This document shows, in pieces, positions 33,351 to 42,515 of a stretch of DNA of 64,000 nt. Under the pieces are notes generated by a model. It did no database searches. It had not been told where the DNA came from and saw nothing but the letters and a program-made list of their open reading frames with translations. The translations under genes were made by a program, and so were the position numbers. The DNA is from JACQFZ01 sp045810625. Its GTDB lineage: Bacteria > Pseudomonadota > Gammaproteobacteria > Acidiferrobacterales > Sulfurifustaceae. Position 1 is the first letter of the stretch, and every line of letters starts with the position of its first letter. The stretch covers positions 1 through 64,000 of the forward strand of contig JBJMVQ010000039.1 of NCBI GenBank assembly GCA_045810625.1. The letters run 5' to 3'.

Positions 33351-34027
33351 TGGACGATCTGAAAAAACAGCTCGAGCAGCTGGCGGATCGAATCGACGCG
33401 TTGTCGGTGCGCGAGCGCGGCCTGATCTTTTTCGCCGTCGCGGTCGTGCTGTATCTCATCGCCTACAACGTCGTGTTCGGTCCGCTGCGCGCCGAGCAAG
33501 CGCAAATCGCCCAGGAGCTGCGCGCCAAACGCGACCAGATTCAAACGCTCAATTCGCAACTCGGCGCCATGTTCCCCTCGGACGGCAACGACGCGAACGC
33601 GGACGGCCGGGCGAAGATCGCGGCGCTGACGCAGCGCATCAAGGAGCTCGACGTGCAGATGGACCGCATGACCAGCGGTATCGTCACGCCGAAAGAAATG
33701 GCGAAGCTGCTCGAAGAAATGCTGCAGAAGGGCCACCACCTCGAGCTGGTGAAGCTCGAAGCGCTGCCGGCGGTTCCGGCCGACGCCGATCCCAAGGCGC
33801 CGGCGGCCGCGAGCGCTGGCGGGCAGACGCTCGTTTACCGGCACGGCATGCGCGTGGAGCTTCGCGGGCGCTACTTCGACATCGTCGATTATCTGAAGAC
33901 CGTCGAGCGACTGCCGTGGAAAGTTTTCTGGGGTGAGATATCGCTCGAGTCCGATACGTACCCGTTCTCGAAAGTGAGCTTCGTGATTTACACGTTGAGC
34001 CGGTATCCCGGCTGGATCGGTGTCTGA
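33350..34027 (+). CDS. mshJ: MSHA biogenesis protein MshJ (PilO-like)
   Basis: A 225-residue bitopic protein with a PilO/GspM-like plan: cytoplasmic charged start (LKKQLEQLADRIDALSVRERG), transmembrane helix (LIFFAVAVVLYLIAYNVVFG), periplasmic coiled coil, and a globular end (VELRGRYFDIVDYLKTVERLPWKVFWGEISLE). It overlaps its neighbours by one base on each side, consistent with translational coupling in the assembly operon. Confidence 0.88.
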   Translation: MDDLKKQLEQLADRIDALSVRERGLIFFAVAVVLYLIAYNVVFGPLRAEQAQIAQELRAKRDQIQTLNSQLGAMFPSDGNDANADGRAKIAALTQRIKELDVQMDRMTSGIVTPKEMAKLLEEMLQKGHHLELVKLEALPAVPADADPKAPAAASAGGQTLVYRHGMRVELRGRYFDIVDYLKTVERLPWKVFWGEISLESDTYPFSKVSFVIYTLSRYPGWIGV

Positions 34028-34356
34028 TGCGCTCCGTTCTCGCCATCGTGCTTGTGGTCGTGACGGCGACGGTGCACGCAGGGGCGTTGTCGGATCCGAC
34101 GCAGCCGGTCGGCTTTGGCGCGCGCCGTGCGGCGCCCGCGCCGGTACCCGCCGGTCCGGTGCTGCAATCCACGATGGTGTCGCCCGATCGGAAGGTCGCG
34201 GTGATCAGCGGCAAGACCGTGAAGGTCGGCGACACGTTCGACGGCGCCGTCGTGACCGACATCAAGCCGTACGAAGTCCGGATGACCCGCGGGGGGCGCG
34301 AAACGACGTTGCGCATGCTTCCGAAGCTCGTCAAAGAGAAGGGGACGGTCGAATGA
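34027..34356 (+). CDS. mshK: MSHA biogenesis protein MshK (PilP-like)
   Basis: A 109-residue periplasmic protein with a signal peptide (MRSVLAIVLVVVTATVHA) and a PilP-like beta domain (LSDPTQPVGF; VLQSTMVSPDRKVAVISGKTVKVGDTFDGAVVTDI). DPTRP-like openings are typical of MshK/PilP proteins that connect the PilN/PilO platform with the secretin. Its stop overlaps the mshL start (ATGA). Confidence 0.86.
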   Translation: MRSVLAIVLVVVTATVHAGALSDPTQPVGFGARRAAPAPVPAGPVLQSTMVSPDRKVAVISGKTVKVGDTFDGAVVTDIKPYEVRMTRGGRETTLRMLPKLVKEKGTVE

Positions 34357-36029
34357 AAACAACACATCGAATGGCGTTCGCGCTGTTGGCCGCGGGCGCG
34401 CTGTTCCTCTCGGGCTGCGAGAGCATTCCGTCGCACTGGCACTCGCAGGTCGGCGAGAGCATCGACACGAGCCTCAATGCGCCGAAGCAGGAGAAACCCG
34501 CAGAGGTTCCGGCCGATGTCGCCAAGGGTCTCCTGCCGCCGCTCGAAATCACCGTACCCGACGGCCACAAAGCGCCCGTGGAGCCGCGGTTCGATCTCTC
34601 CGTGACGAATGCGCCGGCGCGCCAGGTATTCATGGGTCTCGTCGAAGGTACCCCGTACGACATGGTGCTGCCGCCCGATCTCTCGGGTTCGATCACGGTT
34701 CATCTCAAGGACGTGACGGTTCCCGAAGCGCTACGCGCGCTCCGCGAAGCGTACGGCTACGAATACCGTCGAGACGGCAATCGCTTCTTTGTTCTCGGCC
34801 GCGATTATCAGACGCGGATTTTCCAAGTGAACTATCTGAACCTGGTGCGCAAGGGCAAGTCCGACACGCGCGTTCAAAGCGGCGAGATCGGCAATCGCAG
34901 CAGCAGCACGACCGGTACTGCGACATCGGGCGGCGGTAATACGGGGCTGTCGAGTATCGAGGTCGAGACCCAGTCGTACGCGGATTTCTGGAAAGATCTC
35001 GGTGACACGCTGCGCGCCATCATCGGCAACGGCGGCGAGCGGCGTGTCGTCGTGAACCCGCAGGCGGGCATCGTCGTGGTGCGCGCGCTCCCCGAAGAAC
35101 TGCGCATCGTTGAGAACTATCTCGGCGCGACGCACGCCGCCGTGAATCGCCAGGTCGTGCTCGAAGCGAAGATCATCGAAGTGCAGCTGAGCGACGGCTA
35201 TCAGGCGGGCATCAACTGGGCCAAAGTCCACGGCAACTATACGTTCGCGCAGACCGGCGGCGGCACGGCGCTCGACTCGGGCAAGAGTGAAATCGCAGGG
35301 AAGACGGGAAACCTGAATCCGATCACCGGCATCTTCAGCCCCGTCTCAGGAACCAATACCTCCGCCTTCGGCGGCATCTTCAGTGCGGCGGTGAAAACCG
35401 GCAGCTTCGCTGCGTTCATCGAGCTGCTGAAGAACCAGGGCCAGGTGCAGGTGCTGTCGAGCCCGCGCGTATCGACCGTGAACAACCAGAAAGCCGTGAT
35501 CAAGATCGGCGGCGACGATTTCTTCGTGACCGGCGTGAGCGGTTCGAGTACGACAACGGGCGGGCTCGTTACGGCACCGAGCGTGGAGCTGACGTCGTTC
35601 TTCTCGGGTATCGTGCTCGACGTCACGCCGCAGATCGACGAGGCCAACAACGTCGTGCTGCACATTCATCCCTCGGTCAGCTCGATCACGCAGAAGGACA
35701 AGGCGTTCAACGTCTTCGGCCAGCCGTTCACGCTGCCGCTCGCGTCGAGCACGATTCAGGAATCGGACAATGTGGTGCGGGCGCAGAGCACGCAGATCAT
35801 CGTCATCGGCGGCTTGATGCGCGAGGCGAGCACCGACGACAACGCCTCGGTGCCGCTGCTCGGCGACATTCCGATCGTCGGTAATCTGTTCAAGCAGCGC
35901 CGGATCACGCGCGTCAAGCGGGAGCTGGTGATTCTGCTCAAGCCGACGATCGTCAACACCGGCACCGAATGGGCCGGCGAAGTACAGGATGCCCAGGACC
36001 GCATGAAGCGGATACGCATCGGTTCGTAG
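34353..36029 (+). CDS. mshL: MSHA outer-membrane secretin MshL
   Basis: Outer-membrane secretin through which the pilus is extruded. The 558-residue protein has a lipobox signal peptide (FALLAAGALFLSGC), an N-terminal STN-like domain (RFDLSVTNAPARQVFMGLVEGTPYDMVLPPDLSGSITVHL), a Ser/Thr/Gly-rich linker, and a secretin core with GQVQVLSSPRVSTVNNQKAVIKIGGDDFFVTG, VTPQIDEANNVVLHIHPSVS and the C-terminal VPLLGDIPIVGNLFKQRRITRVKRELVILLKPTIV. ATG 34353 is chosen because it overlaps the mshK stop and gives a proper signal peptide. Confidence 0.94.
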   Translation: MKTTHRMAFALLAAGALFLSGCESIPSHWHSQVGESIDTSLNAPKQEKPAEVPADVAKGLLPPLEITVPDGHKAPVEPRFDLSVTNAPARQVFMGLVEGTPYDMVLPPDLSGSITVHLKDVTVPEALRALREAYGYEYRRDGNRFFVLGRDYQTRIFQVNYLNLVRKGKSDTRVQSGEIGNRSSSTTGTATSGGGNTGLSSIEVETQSYADFWKDLGDTLRAIIGNGGERRVVVNPQAGIVVVRALPEELRIVENYLGATHAAVNRQVVLEAKIIEVQLSDGYQAGINWAKVHGNYTFAQTGGGTALDSGKSEIAGKTGNLNPITGIFSPVSGTNTSAFGGIFSAAVKTGSFAAFIELLKNQGQVQVLSSPRVSTVNNQKAVIKIGGDDFFVTGVSGSSTTTGGLVTAPSVELTSFFSGIVLDVTPQIDEANNVVLHIHPSVSSITQKDKAFNVFGQPFTLPLASSTIQESDNVVRAQSTQIIVIGGLMREASTDDNASVPLLGDIPIVGNLFKQRRITRVKRELVILLKPTIVNTGTEWAGEVQDAQDRMKRIRIGS

Positions 36030-36045
36030 CGACGGAGAGCGGTAT

Positions 36046-36954
36046 ATGTATCACGAGCATTTCGGATTGCGCGAGGCGCCGTTCACGATCACGCCGGATA
36101 CGAGTTTCTTTTTCGCACACTCGTCGCACCAGGAAGCGCTCAACACCTTGATCGTCGCGGTGCGCAGCGGCGAAGGTTTCATGAAGGTCGTCGGCGAGGT
36201 GGGGACGGGCAAGACCATTCTCTGCCGCAAGTTTCTCGACGCGCTCGATCGCGATCAGTTCATCTCCGCGTACATTCCGAATCCGTACGTCGGCCCGAAC
36301 ACGCTCTTGCTCGCGGTGGCCGATGAGCTCGGCATCGAATTTCCCGAGCGCGTGACGCAGCATCAGCTGCTGAAGCTCCTCACCAAATTTCTGCTCGAAA
36401 GCTACGCGCAGCAAAAACGCGTGGTGCTCTGCCTCGACGAGGCGCAGGCGATGCCGGTCGAAACGCTCGAGGCGCTGCGACTCCTGACCAATCTCGAAAC
36501 CGAGCGGAGGAAGTTGCTGCAAGTCGTGCTGTTCGGGCAGCCGGAGATCGACACGAAGCTCAACAATCGTGCGATCCGCCAGCTCAAGCAGCGCATTACA
36601 TTCTCCTGCCGGCTGCGCCCGCTCGATCTCGCGGACGTTGATTTCTACATCGCGCACCGATTGACGATCGCCGGCTACCGCGGCGCGCGCTTGTTCGCCG
36701 AGGACGCGGTGAAGCGGCTGTTTCGCGCGAGCCGCGGCGTGCCGCGCCTGATCAACGTTCTGTCGCACAAGGCGCTCATGGCCGCCTTCGGTGAAGGCGA
36801 GCGCCGCGTGAGCGAGCGGCACGTGCGCGTCGCGATTGCCGACACCGAATCGGTGCAGCGCGGCGCCTGGCGGCGCTCGCGCCTGCTACGCTATCTCGGG
36901 CTCGCCGCCTCCGTCGCGCTCTTCTGCGTCGGCGCCATCGTCTGGGCGATGTGA
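36046..36954 (+). CDS. mshM: MSHA biogenesis ATPase MshM (ExeA-like AAA)
   Basis: ExeA-type AAA+ ATPase of 302 residues: Walker A GEVGTGKT at residues 50-57, Walker B LCLDEAQAMP, the sensor region LFGQPEIDTKLNNRAIRQLKQRI and a C-terminal transmembrane helix (YLGLAASVALFCVGAIVWAM). The opening MYHEHFGLREAPFTITPDTSFFF is characteristic of the ExeA/MshM group, which helps secretin insertion or peptidoglycan passage. The mshN GTG starts one base after its stop. Confidence 0.93.
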   Translation: MYHEHFGLREAPFTITPDTSFFFAHSSHQEALNTLIVAVRSGEGFMKVVGEVGTGKTILCRKFLDALDRDQFISAYIPNPYVGPNTLLLAVADELGIEFPERVTQHQLLKLLTKFLLESYAQQKRVVLCLDEAQAMPVETLEALRLLTNLETERRKLLQVVLFGQPEIDTKLNNRAIRQLKQRITFSCRLRPLDLADVDFYIAHRLTIAGYRGARLFAEDAVKRLFRASRGVPRLINVLSHKALMAAFGEGERRVSERHVRVAIADTESVQRGAWRRSRLLRYLGLAASVALFCVGAIVWAM

Positions 36955-36955
36955 C

Positions 36956-38107
36956 GTGAGCCTGATCAACAAGATGCTTCAGGACCTGGAGTCGCGCCAG
37001 GATGTCGCGGCGCGCGCTCCGACGCCGGTGTATCAGGATCTCCGCCCGGTGCGCAACGCATCGCGTGTCGCCGCGTCGCGCATAGCCTGGATCGCCGCGG
37101 CCGCGGGCACGCTGGCGGCGGCGATGTATTTCGGTGTGCAGAGATTACCTTGGTGGCCCGAGACGAGTAGTGCGCTGCCTGCATCGCCGCAGCCCGTTGC
37201 AGTCGTCCCGGCTGATGCGCCGCCCGTTGTTGCGAAAACACCCACAGACGCCGCGTTGGCTATTGCGCCGCCCCAAAGCACCATTATTCCTGCTGCGGGC
37301 ACCGTGAACGCCTCGGTGCCGGTGTCCGTAAACACCAAGCCGCCTGCCGGTTCGCACCCCGCCGCTTCCGCCGGTATAGTCGATAAGAGCGCGACGCCAT
37401 CCGTCGCGGCTCCTGGTTCTACGCGCGAACGGAACCGCGCACCCGCCGTTCAAGCGTCGAAATCCAAGGTTGAACCCGCGCCTGCCGTCGCTGAGAGCGC
37501 CGTCATGGACAAAAAGGTTCGGCCGCAGACCGCGGAGGAAACCGCGGAGCAGGGTTACCAACGTGCGGTGCGCTTGTTGGATCAAGGGCGTGCGGAGGAG
37601 GCGCGCCGCGCCGCGGCCGAAGCGCTGACGGCGTATCCGGGGCACGTGAAGGCGCGTGAACTGGCGGCCGGGATCGAACTGCAAAACGGCCACTGGCGCG
37701 ACGCGCAGAAGCTGCTCGAGGAAGGGCTACGGCAAGTGGCGAATCACTACCTGTTTGCGCGGATGCTCGCGCGCGTGTACGTCGACCACGGCGCCGAAGC
37801 CAAGGCGCTCGCGGTGATGGAATCCGCGTCGCCGCATGCTTCCGACGACGCCGACTTCAGCAGCCTGCTCGGACTGCTCTATCAGCGCGCGGGCCGGCCG
37901 GCGGATGCCGTGAAGGCTTACGAACGGGCGGCGGCGCTGCGACCGAGCGACGGACGCATCTTGCTCGGCTATGCGATTTCGCTCGAAAGCGCCAGCCAGT
38001 GGAGCGCCGCCAAAGATGCTTACCGTCGCGCGCGCGAGAGCGGCGAACTTTCGACATCGCTCGCGCAGTATGCGGATCAGCGTCTGACGGCACTGGCAAA
38101 TCGCTAA
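36956..38107 (+). CDS. mshN: MSHA biogenesis TPR protein MshN
   Basis: A 383-residue membrane-anchored protein: conserved start SLINKMLQDLESRQ, one transmembrane helix (AWIAAAAGTLAAAMYFGVQ), a long Pro/Ala-rich linker, then TPR repeats (GYQRAVRLLDQGRAEEARRAAAEALTAYPGHVKAREL; LLGLLYQRAGRPADAVKAYERAAALRPSDGRILLGYAISLE). The GTG start at 36956 comes one base after the mshM stop. It ends the assembly half of the pilus locus; beyond it comF runs the other way. Confidence 0.92.
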   Translation: MSLINKMLQDLESRQDVAARAPTPVYQDLRPVRNASRVAASRIAWIAAAAGTLAAAMYFGVQRLPWWPETSSALPASPQPVAVVPADAPPVVAKTPTDAALAIAPPQSTIIPAAGTVNASVPVSVNTKPPAGSHPAASAGIVDKSATPSVAAPGSTRERNRAPAVQASKSKVEPAPAVAESAVMDKKVRPQTAEETAEQGYQRAVRLLDQGRAEEARRAAAEALTAYPGHVKARELAAGIELQNGHWRDAQKLLEEGLRQVANHYLFARMLARVYVDHGAEAKALAVMESASPHASDDADFSSLLGLLYQRAGRPADAVKAYERAAALRPSDGRILLGYAISLESASQWSAAKDAYRRARESGELSTSLAQYADQRLTALANR

Positions 38108-38142
38108 TGGGGCGATGCGCTCGCCCGCCGCACAACCGCGCA

Positions 38143-38844
38143 TCAAGCTCTCGCCACTACCCAAATCTCGACGTCGCTCGCTCCTGCTTTCAACAGACAG
38201 CGCGCCAGCATCTCGGCGGTCGCGCCGCTCGTCATCACATCGTCCACGACCGCAACGCGCTTCGCCGCGACATCCCCGGTCGTGCGAAACGCGTTGCGCA
38301 CGTTTTTCTGACGCTCCTCGCGCGATAGCGCGGTCTGCGGCGGCGTGGCCCGCGCGCGCTCGGCGAGCGACACCAGTGGGACGCCGAGCGCCGATGCGAC
38401 CGGCCGCGCGATCTCCATTGACTGGTTGTAGCCGCGTTGTCGCAGCCGCGAGCGATGCAACGGCACAGGGACGATCACGTCGACCGCAGCTGCGGACGCG
38501 CCGATGTGACTTGCGAGGCGGCGTCCGAGAAGCGCCGCGTAGTCGAGTCGCTCGCCGTACTTTGCGCCCTGAATGAGCCGGTCCACGGGAGCGGCGTAGC
38601 GAAACGCGGCGCGCACGGTGGTATAAGTGGGCGGTTCTTGCTGGCACAAACCGCAGATCGAACCGGCGGCCTCGACGCTTTCGAGGGGTGCGGCGCAGCG
38701 CGCACACGCGGCGCTGGGTTTCGGCAGCGAGCGCTCGCATCCTGCGCAGAGATCCAACTCCGGTGCGATCGAGGCAGCGCAGAGCGGGCAGGGGACGGCG
38801 AGAAACCAACCGCCGACTCGTTTTAGCCGCTCGTAAACCTGCAT
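38143..38844 (-). CDS. comF: ComF-family amidophosphoribosyltransferase-like protein
   Basis: A 233-residue ComF/GntX protein linked in other bacteria to DNA uptake or use of extracellular DNA. An N-terminal multi-cysteine zinc finger (CPLCAAS, CAGCERS, CARCAAP, CGLCQQ) precedes a type I phosphoribosyltransferase domain with the PRPP-binding loop RVAVVDDVMTSGATAEMLAR. The enzymatic activity of ComF proteins is unproven. In betaproteobacteria it commonly lies beside trmL and bioC; here it faces mshN. Confidence 0.92.
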   Translation of the reverse strand: MQVYERLKRVGGWFLAVPCPLCAASIAPELDLCAGCERSLPKPSAACARCAAPLESVEAAGSICGLCQQEPPTYTTVRAAFRYAAPVDRLIQGAKYGERLDYAALLGRRLASHIGASAAAVDVIVPVPLHRSRLRQRGYNQSMEIARPVASALGVPLVSLAERARATPPQTALSREERQKNVRNAFRTTGDVAAKRVAVVDDVMTSGATAEMLARCLLKAGASDVEIWVVARA

Positions 38845-39042
38845 GTCTATTCCTGGTTGACTGGTGCGCTACTCGCCATAAACTGCGCAATCATCGATGT
38901 ACCGCCGAGTATGTTCGGTTCCGGTCGCTGCTCGCCAGGCGCCGAAGGTGCCGATTCGCGGAAAGCGTCGACGTAGCTGATTCGAAGAAGCGCCGAGCGA
39001 CTTTTTCGGCCATGTACTGAGAACTCAACGAAGCACTGCTTT

Positions 39043-40209
39043 ATGAACCCTCTTTCGGACTATCTCTCGCAGCGCCGCTCGCAAGGGCTCTATCGTCAGC
39101 GCCAAGTGCTGGAGTCACCGCAAGGTGTGGAAGTGACTGTCGACGGTCGGACGCTGCTTTCCTATTGCAGCAACGACTATTTGGGTCTGGCGAATCATCC
39201 GGCCGTCATCGATGCGTTTCGCAAGGGTGCGGAGCGCTACGGTGTGGGCGCCGGCGCTTCGCACCTTATTAGCGGTCACAGCCGCGCGCACGAGGCGCTC
39301 GAGGAGGAGCTTGCGGACTTCATCCGATGTGAGCGCATACTCCTGTTTTCGACTGGTTATATGGCGAACATGGGGGTTGTGCAAGCGCTGGCGCAGCGCG
39401 ATGGCTGCATTTTCGAAGACCGCCTCAATCATGCCTCCTTGATCGACGGCGCCCGGGTGTCCCGCTGCAACGTCAAACGTTACGGGCACCTCGATCTCGC
39501 GCACCTTCGGACGCTGCTTCAAGACGAGCCGGCAACCGAACGGCTTGTCACGACCGATGCCGTCTTCAGCATGGACGGCGATCTCGCCCCGCTGCCGGAG
39601 CTTTTTGGGATCGCCGACGCCGCCCGCGCCCGGCTCATCGTCGACGACGCGCACGGTATCGGCGTGCTCGGCGCGGCCGGTCGCGGTTCGTTCGATTACT
39701 GGGGATTGGTGCCGACGGGTGCGGCGGTCCTGATGGGAACGCTCGGGAAAGCGCTCGGAACCTTCGGCGCGTTTGTCGCCGGCGACGCGGTCGTCATCGA
39801 CACGCTTATCCAGCGGGCGCGAACCTACATCTACACGACAGCGCTCCCGCCGGCCGTTGCGGAAGCTACACGCGCGAGTCTCGAACTGGTCCGCAGCGAA
39901 GAGTGGCGCCGCGAGCGGTTGCGGGAATTGACTGAACGATTCCGCCGAGGCGCCACGCAGCTTGGCCTCACGCTCGCCGAAAGCGCGACGCCAATCCAGC
40001 CGGTAATTTTCGGCGCAGCCAAGCGAGCGGTGGCAGCGGCGCGTCAGCTCCGGGCGCGAGGCTTCCTGATACCGGCGATTCGTCCGCCGACTGTGCCCGA
40101 AGGAACCGCGCGGCTTCGCATCACCTTTTCGAGCCTGCATACCGAAGAGCATGTCGATCGACTGCTCGAAGCGCTTTCGTCTGTCCACCGAGAGATCGAC
40201 GCTTGTTAA
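39043..40209 (+). CDS. bioF: 8-amino-7-oxononanoate synthase (BioF)
   Basis: PLP enzyme joining pimeloyl-ACP (or -CoA) with L-alanine in biotin synthesis. The 388-residue protein shows the alpha-oxoamine synthase signatures LSYCSNDYLGLANHPAV, GASHLISGHSRAHEALE, LIVDDAHGIGVLGAAGRG and the PLP-lysine region AVLMGTLGKALGTFGAFVAG. It ends inside the next gene, bioC, by 7 bases. bioB, bioA and bioH are not in the window. Confidence 0.95.
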   Translation: MNPLSDYLSQRRSQGLYRQRQVLESPQGVEVTVDGRTLLSYCSNDYLGLANHPAVIDAFRKGAERYGVGAGASHLISGHSRAHEALEEELADFIRCERILLFSTGYMANMGVVQALAQRDGCIFEDRLNHASLIDGARVSRCNVKRYGHLDLAHLRTLLQDEPATERLVTTDAVFSMDGDLAPLPELFGIADAARARLIVDDAHGIGVLGAAGRGSFDYWGLVPTGAAVLMGTLGKALGTFGAFVAGDAVVIDTLIQRARTYIYTTALPPAVAEATRASLELVRSEEWRRERLRELTERFRRGATQLGLTLAESATPIQPVIFGAAKRAVAAARQLRARGFLIPAIRPPTVPEGTARLRITFSSLHTEEHVDRLLEALSSVHREIDAC

Positions 40210-41072
40210 CGGGCGCCAAGCCATTTGACTACGACAAGCGGCGGCTGCGCGCGCAGTTCGAGCGCGCCGCTGTCAGCTACGACAGTGCGGCGGTCCTTGC
40301 CCGTACCGTCGCCGATCGGTTGATCGAGCGGCTCGACGTGGTTCGCCTGGTCCCGCAGCGTGCGCTCGACGCCGGGTGCGGCACCGGCTATTGCACGCGC
40401 GCGCTCGCGCGCCGTTACCGGGCCGCGCAGGTTGTCGGTATCGACCTCGCCTTCGCAATGGTGTCCGAGGCCCGCCGCAAAGCCGGCTGGTTCTCCCGTT
40501 CCCGGTTCGTGAGCGGCGACGTCGAGCGGTTGCCGTTCGCGGACGCGAGCTTCGGCTTAGTCTCGGCAAATTTCGCGCTGACATGGTCCGATCCGGCGAT
40601 TGCGTTCACCGAGCTGTTGCGCGTGCTCCAGCCCGACGGTCTGCTGGTATTCACGACGCTCGGCCCCGATACGTTGAGCGAGCTGCGCGAGGCGTGGCGC
40701 ACGGTCGACGAGACCGCGCACGTGCACACTTTCCTCGACATGCACGATATCGGCGACGCGCTCGTGCACGCGGGCTTCGCCGACCCGGTCATGGATGTCG
40801 AGCGCTACACGCTGACATATCCGAATGTGCCGGCCGTGCTGCGTGATCTCAAAGCGCTCGGCGTGCAGAACGCCGACCCGGCGCGGCGGCGCGGGCTCAC
40901 CGGGCGGAAGCGTTTTCAGCGGTTTCAGTCCGCGTACGAAGCCTGTGCCGAACACGGACGTATACCGGCCACGTACGAAGTGGTGCACGGACACGCGTGG
41001 GCGCCGGCACAGCGGCGCACCGCCGACGGCGCGGTAAGAATTCCGATCGGCCGGATCGGGCGACGTCGATGA
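40203..41072 (+). CDS. bioC: Malonyl-ACP O-methyltransferase (BioC)
   Basis: SAM methyltransferase that starts pimelate synthesis by methylating malonyl-ACP. The 289-residue protein has ALDAGCGTGYCTRALARRY (SAM motif), VVGIDLAFAMVSEAR, GDVERLPFADASFGLVSANFALTWSDP and LRVLQPDGLLVFTTLGPDTLSELREAW, all family features. A TTG start at 40203 overlaps bioF by 7 bases; no ATG fits better. The stop overlaps the bioD start. Confidence 0.92.
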   Translation: MLTGAKPFDYDKRRLRAQFERAAVSYDSAAVLARTVADRLIERLDVVRLVPQRALDAGCGTGYCTRALARRYRAAQVVGIDLAFAMVSEARRKAGWFSRSRFVSGDVERLPFADASFGLVSANFALTWSDPAIAFTELLRVLQPDGLLVFTTLGPDTLSELREAWRTVDETAHVHTFLDMHDIGDALVHAGFADPVMDVERYTLTYPNVPAVLRDLKALGVQNADPARRRGLTGRKRFQRFQSAYEACAEHGRIPATYEVVHGHAWAPAQRRTADGAVRIPIGRIGRRR

Positions 41073-41761
41073 CGCGCGGCTGGTTCATCACGGGAACCGA
41101 CACCGGAGTCGGGAAGACCCATATCGCGCAAGCGTTGCTGCAGGCGCTCGGGCGCCGCGGTTTCGCGGCCGTGGGCATGAAGCCGATCGCAAGCGGATGC
41201 GTCAGGACACCCGCGGGCTTACGTTCCGATGACGCCGAGCGGCTCGCCGCGGCGAGCACGGTGCCGGCGGACTACGCCGACATCAATCCGTATGCGTTCG
41301 AACCGGCGATCGCGCCGCATATCGCGGCGGCACGCGCAGGCGTCGAGCTGCGGCTGGAAGCGCTCGGACAGCATTTTCGGCGGCTCGCGGCGCGTGCGGA
41401 CTGGGTCGTCGTGGAAGGCGCGGGCGGCTGGGACGTTCCATTCGATCGCGGTCGCACGTTGAGCGCGGTTGCGCGCGCGTTCGGACTGCCGGTGATTCTC
41501 GTCGTCGGTGTGCGGCTCGGCTGCATCAATCACGCGCTGCTCACCGGGCGCGCAGTTCGCGCCGACGGTTTGCGTTTTGCAGGATGGGTCGCGAACCGGA
41601 TCGATGCCGCGTTCGATTCGGCGGACGAGAGCATCGCCGACCTCGACGGGCGACTCAGCGCGCCGCGTCTGGCCGACGTTCCATATGGCGCGGATGCGGC
41701 ACAGTGGCGCGAATGCGCCGACGCTTTGCTCGCGAACTTGCTTCGCGAGCGCTTCTCTTAA
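41069..41761 (+). CDS. bioD: Dethiobiotin synthetase (BioD)
   Basis: ATP-dependent carboxylase closing the ureido ring of dethiobiotin. The 230-residue protein has the P-loop GTDTGVGKTHIAQALLQALG, GMKPIASGC, YAFEPAIAPHIAAARAG and VVVEGAGGWDVPFD (switch region), as expected. ATG 41069 overlaps the bioC stop (ATGA). Together bioF-C-D are a short biotin operon. Confidence 0.95.
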   Translation: MTRGWFITGTDTGVGKTHIAQALLQALGRRGFAAVGMKPIASGCVRTPAGLRSDDAERLAAASTVPADYADINPYAFEPAIAPHIAAARAGVELRLEALGQHFRRLAARADWVVVEGAGGWDVPFDRGRTLSAVARAFGLPVILVVGVRLGCINHALLTGRAVRADGLRFAGWVANRIDAAFDSADESIADLDGRLSAPRLADVPYGADAAQWRECADALLANLLRERFS

Positions 41762-41935
41762 GGTGATTCCCAGTTAAAAATCGCTCGGCTCGCCACTACA
41801 CTCTGCTTTAGCGTCGACGGGCGCGGCGCTGTGAACATCGCGCCAATTGCCACACTTTATGGCTTGTGATAGTTTGCGCGCGCCTGATCGGGGCGCGCTA
41901 TCTCCGTTTCGATTTCCGACTGCTGGCGATCCTTC

Positions 41936-42409
41936 ATGAGCGCCACCGGAGCCCTTGAGATAGGGGGCGCGCGCCTCGTAATTCGGCCGAATCGTTCCTT
42001 GCCGGTCGCCGGGATGGCGGCCTTGTTCGTGGCGTTTGGTGTACACGCCACGACGGTGGGCGTGTGGTTCACGCTCGCGGGCGCCTGGATGGTCCTGCCC
42101 TTTGCCGGGCTCGAGATAGCGACCGTGGGCCTCTTGTGCCTATGGTTTTATCGGCATCGCGACGACTGTGAACTCGTCACGATCGAGGCGGACCGAGTAC
42201 GGGTCGTCCAGCGGCGCGGCAACGCCACGGCAAACTACGATTTTCCACGTTATTGGGTCCGCGTGGCCCTTGACCGACGTCATGGAAATGAAGTCGGACG
42301 GCTGCGGATCGGTTCGCATGGAAGACACATCACCCTCGGAGATGAGATCAACGATAGCGACCGTGCGCTGCTCGCGCAGGAACTGAAGCGGCTGCTAGCG
42401 TCGGCGTAA
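41936..42409 (+). CDS. DUF2244 membrane protein
   Basis: A 157-residue protein of the DUF2244 family: two transmembrane helices near the N-terminus (PVAGMAALFVAFGVHATTVGVWF; WMVLPFAGLEIATVGLLCLWFY) followed by a soluble domain (RDDCELVTIEADRVRVVQRRG, FPRYWVRVAL). DUF2244 genes are often found beside cox operons, as here, but have no established function. A G+C-rich hairpin (41878-41898, arms GCGCGCC/GGCGCGC) lies upstream in the 174-base gap after bioD. Confidence 0.82.
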   Translation: MSATGALEIGGARLVIRPNRSLPVAGMAALFVAFGVHATTVGVWFTLAGAWMVLPFAGLEIATVGLLCLWFYRHRDDCELVTIEADRVRVVQRRGNATANYDFPRYWVRVALDRRHGNEVGRLRIGSHGRHITLGDEINDSDRALLAQELKRLLASA

Positions 42410-42467
42410 TTAGCTATTTAGGTATTGGTCAACGATTACTTATTGTGTGTAAGCGGTGGAATGAACA

Positions 42468-42485
42468 GCCCGGTGGCTGCCGGGC
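42468..42485 (+). promoter_or_regulatory. Small hairpin in the coxB leader
   Basis: GCCCGG (42468-42473) and CCGGGC (42480-42485) enclose six bases, ending about 30 bases before the coxB start. The coxB ribosome site GGGAGA (42504-42509) follows. There is no T run, so it is more likely an mRNA leader structure than a terminator. It is short and may be incidental. Confidence 0.3.
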
Positions 42486-42515
42486 GACCTCGGACTATAA
42501 GATCGGGAGATAAGC

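Noticed and set aside
38845..39042. BirA-type biotin operator before bioF
   Set aside because: No TTGTAAACC-type inverted repeat is visible in the gap.
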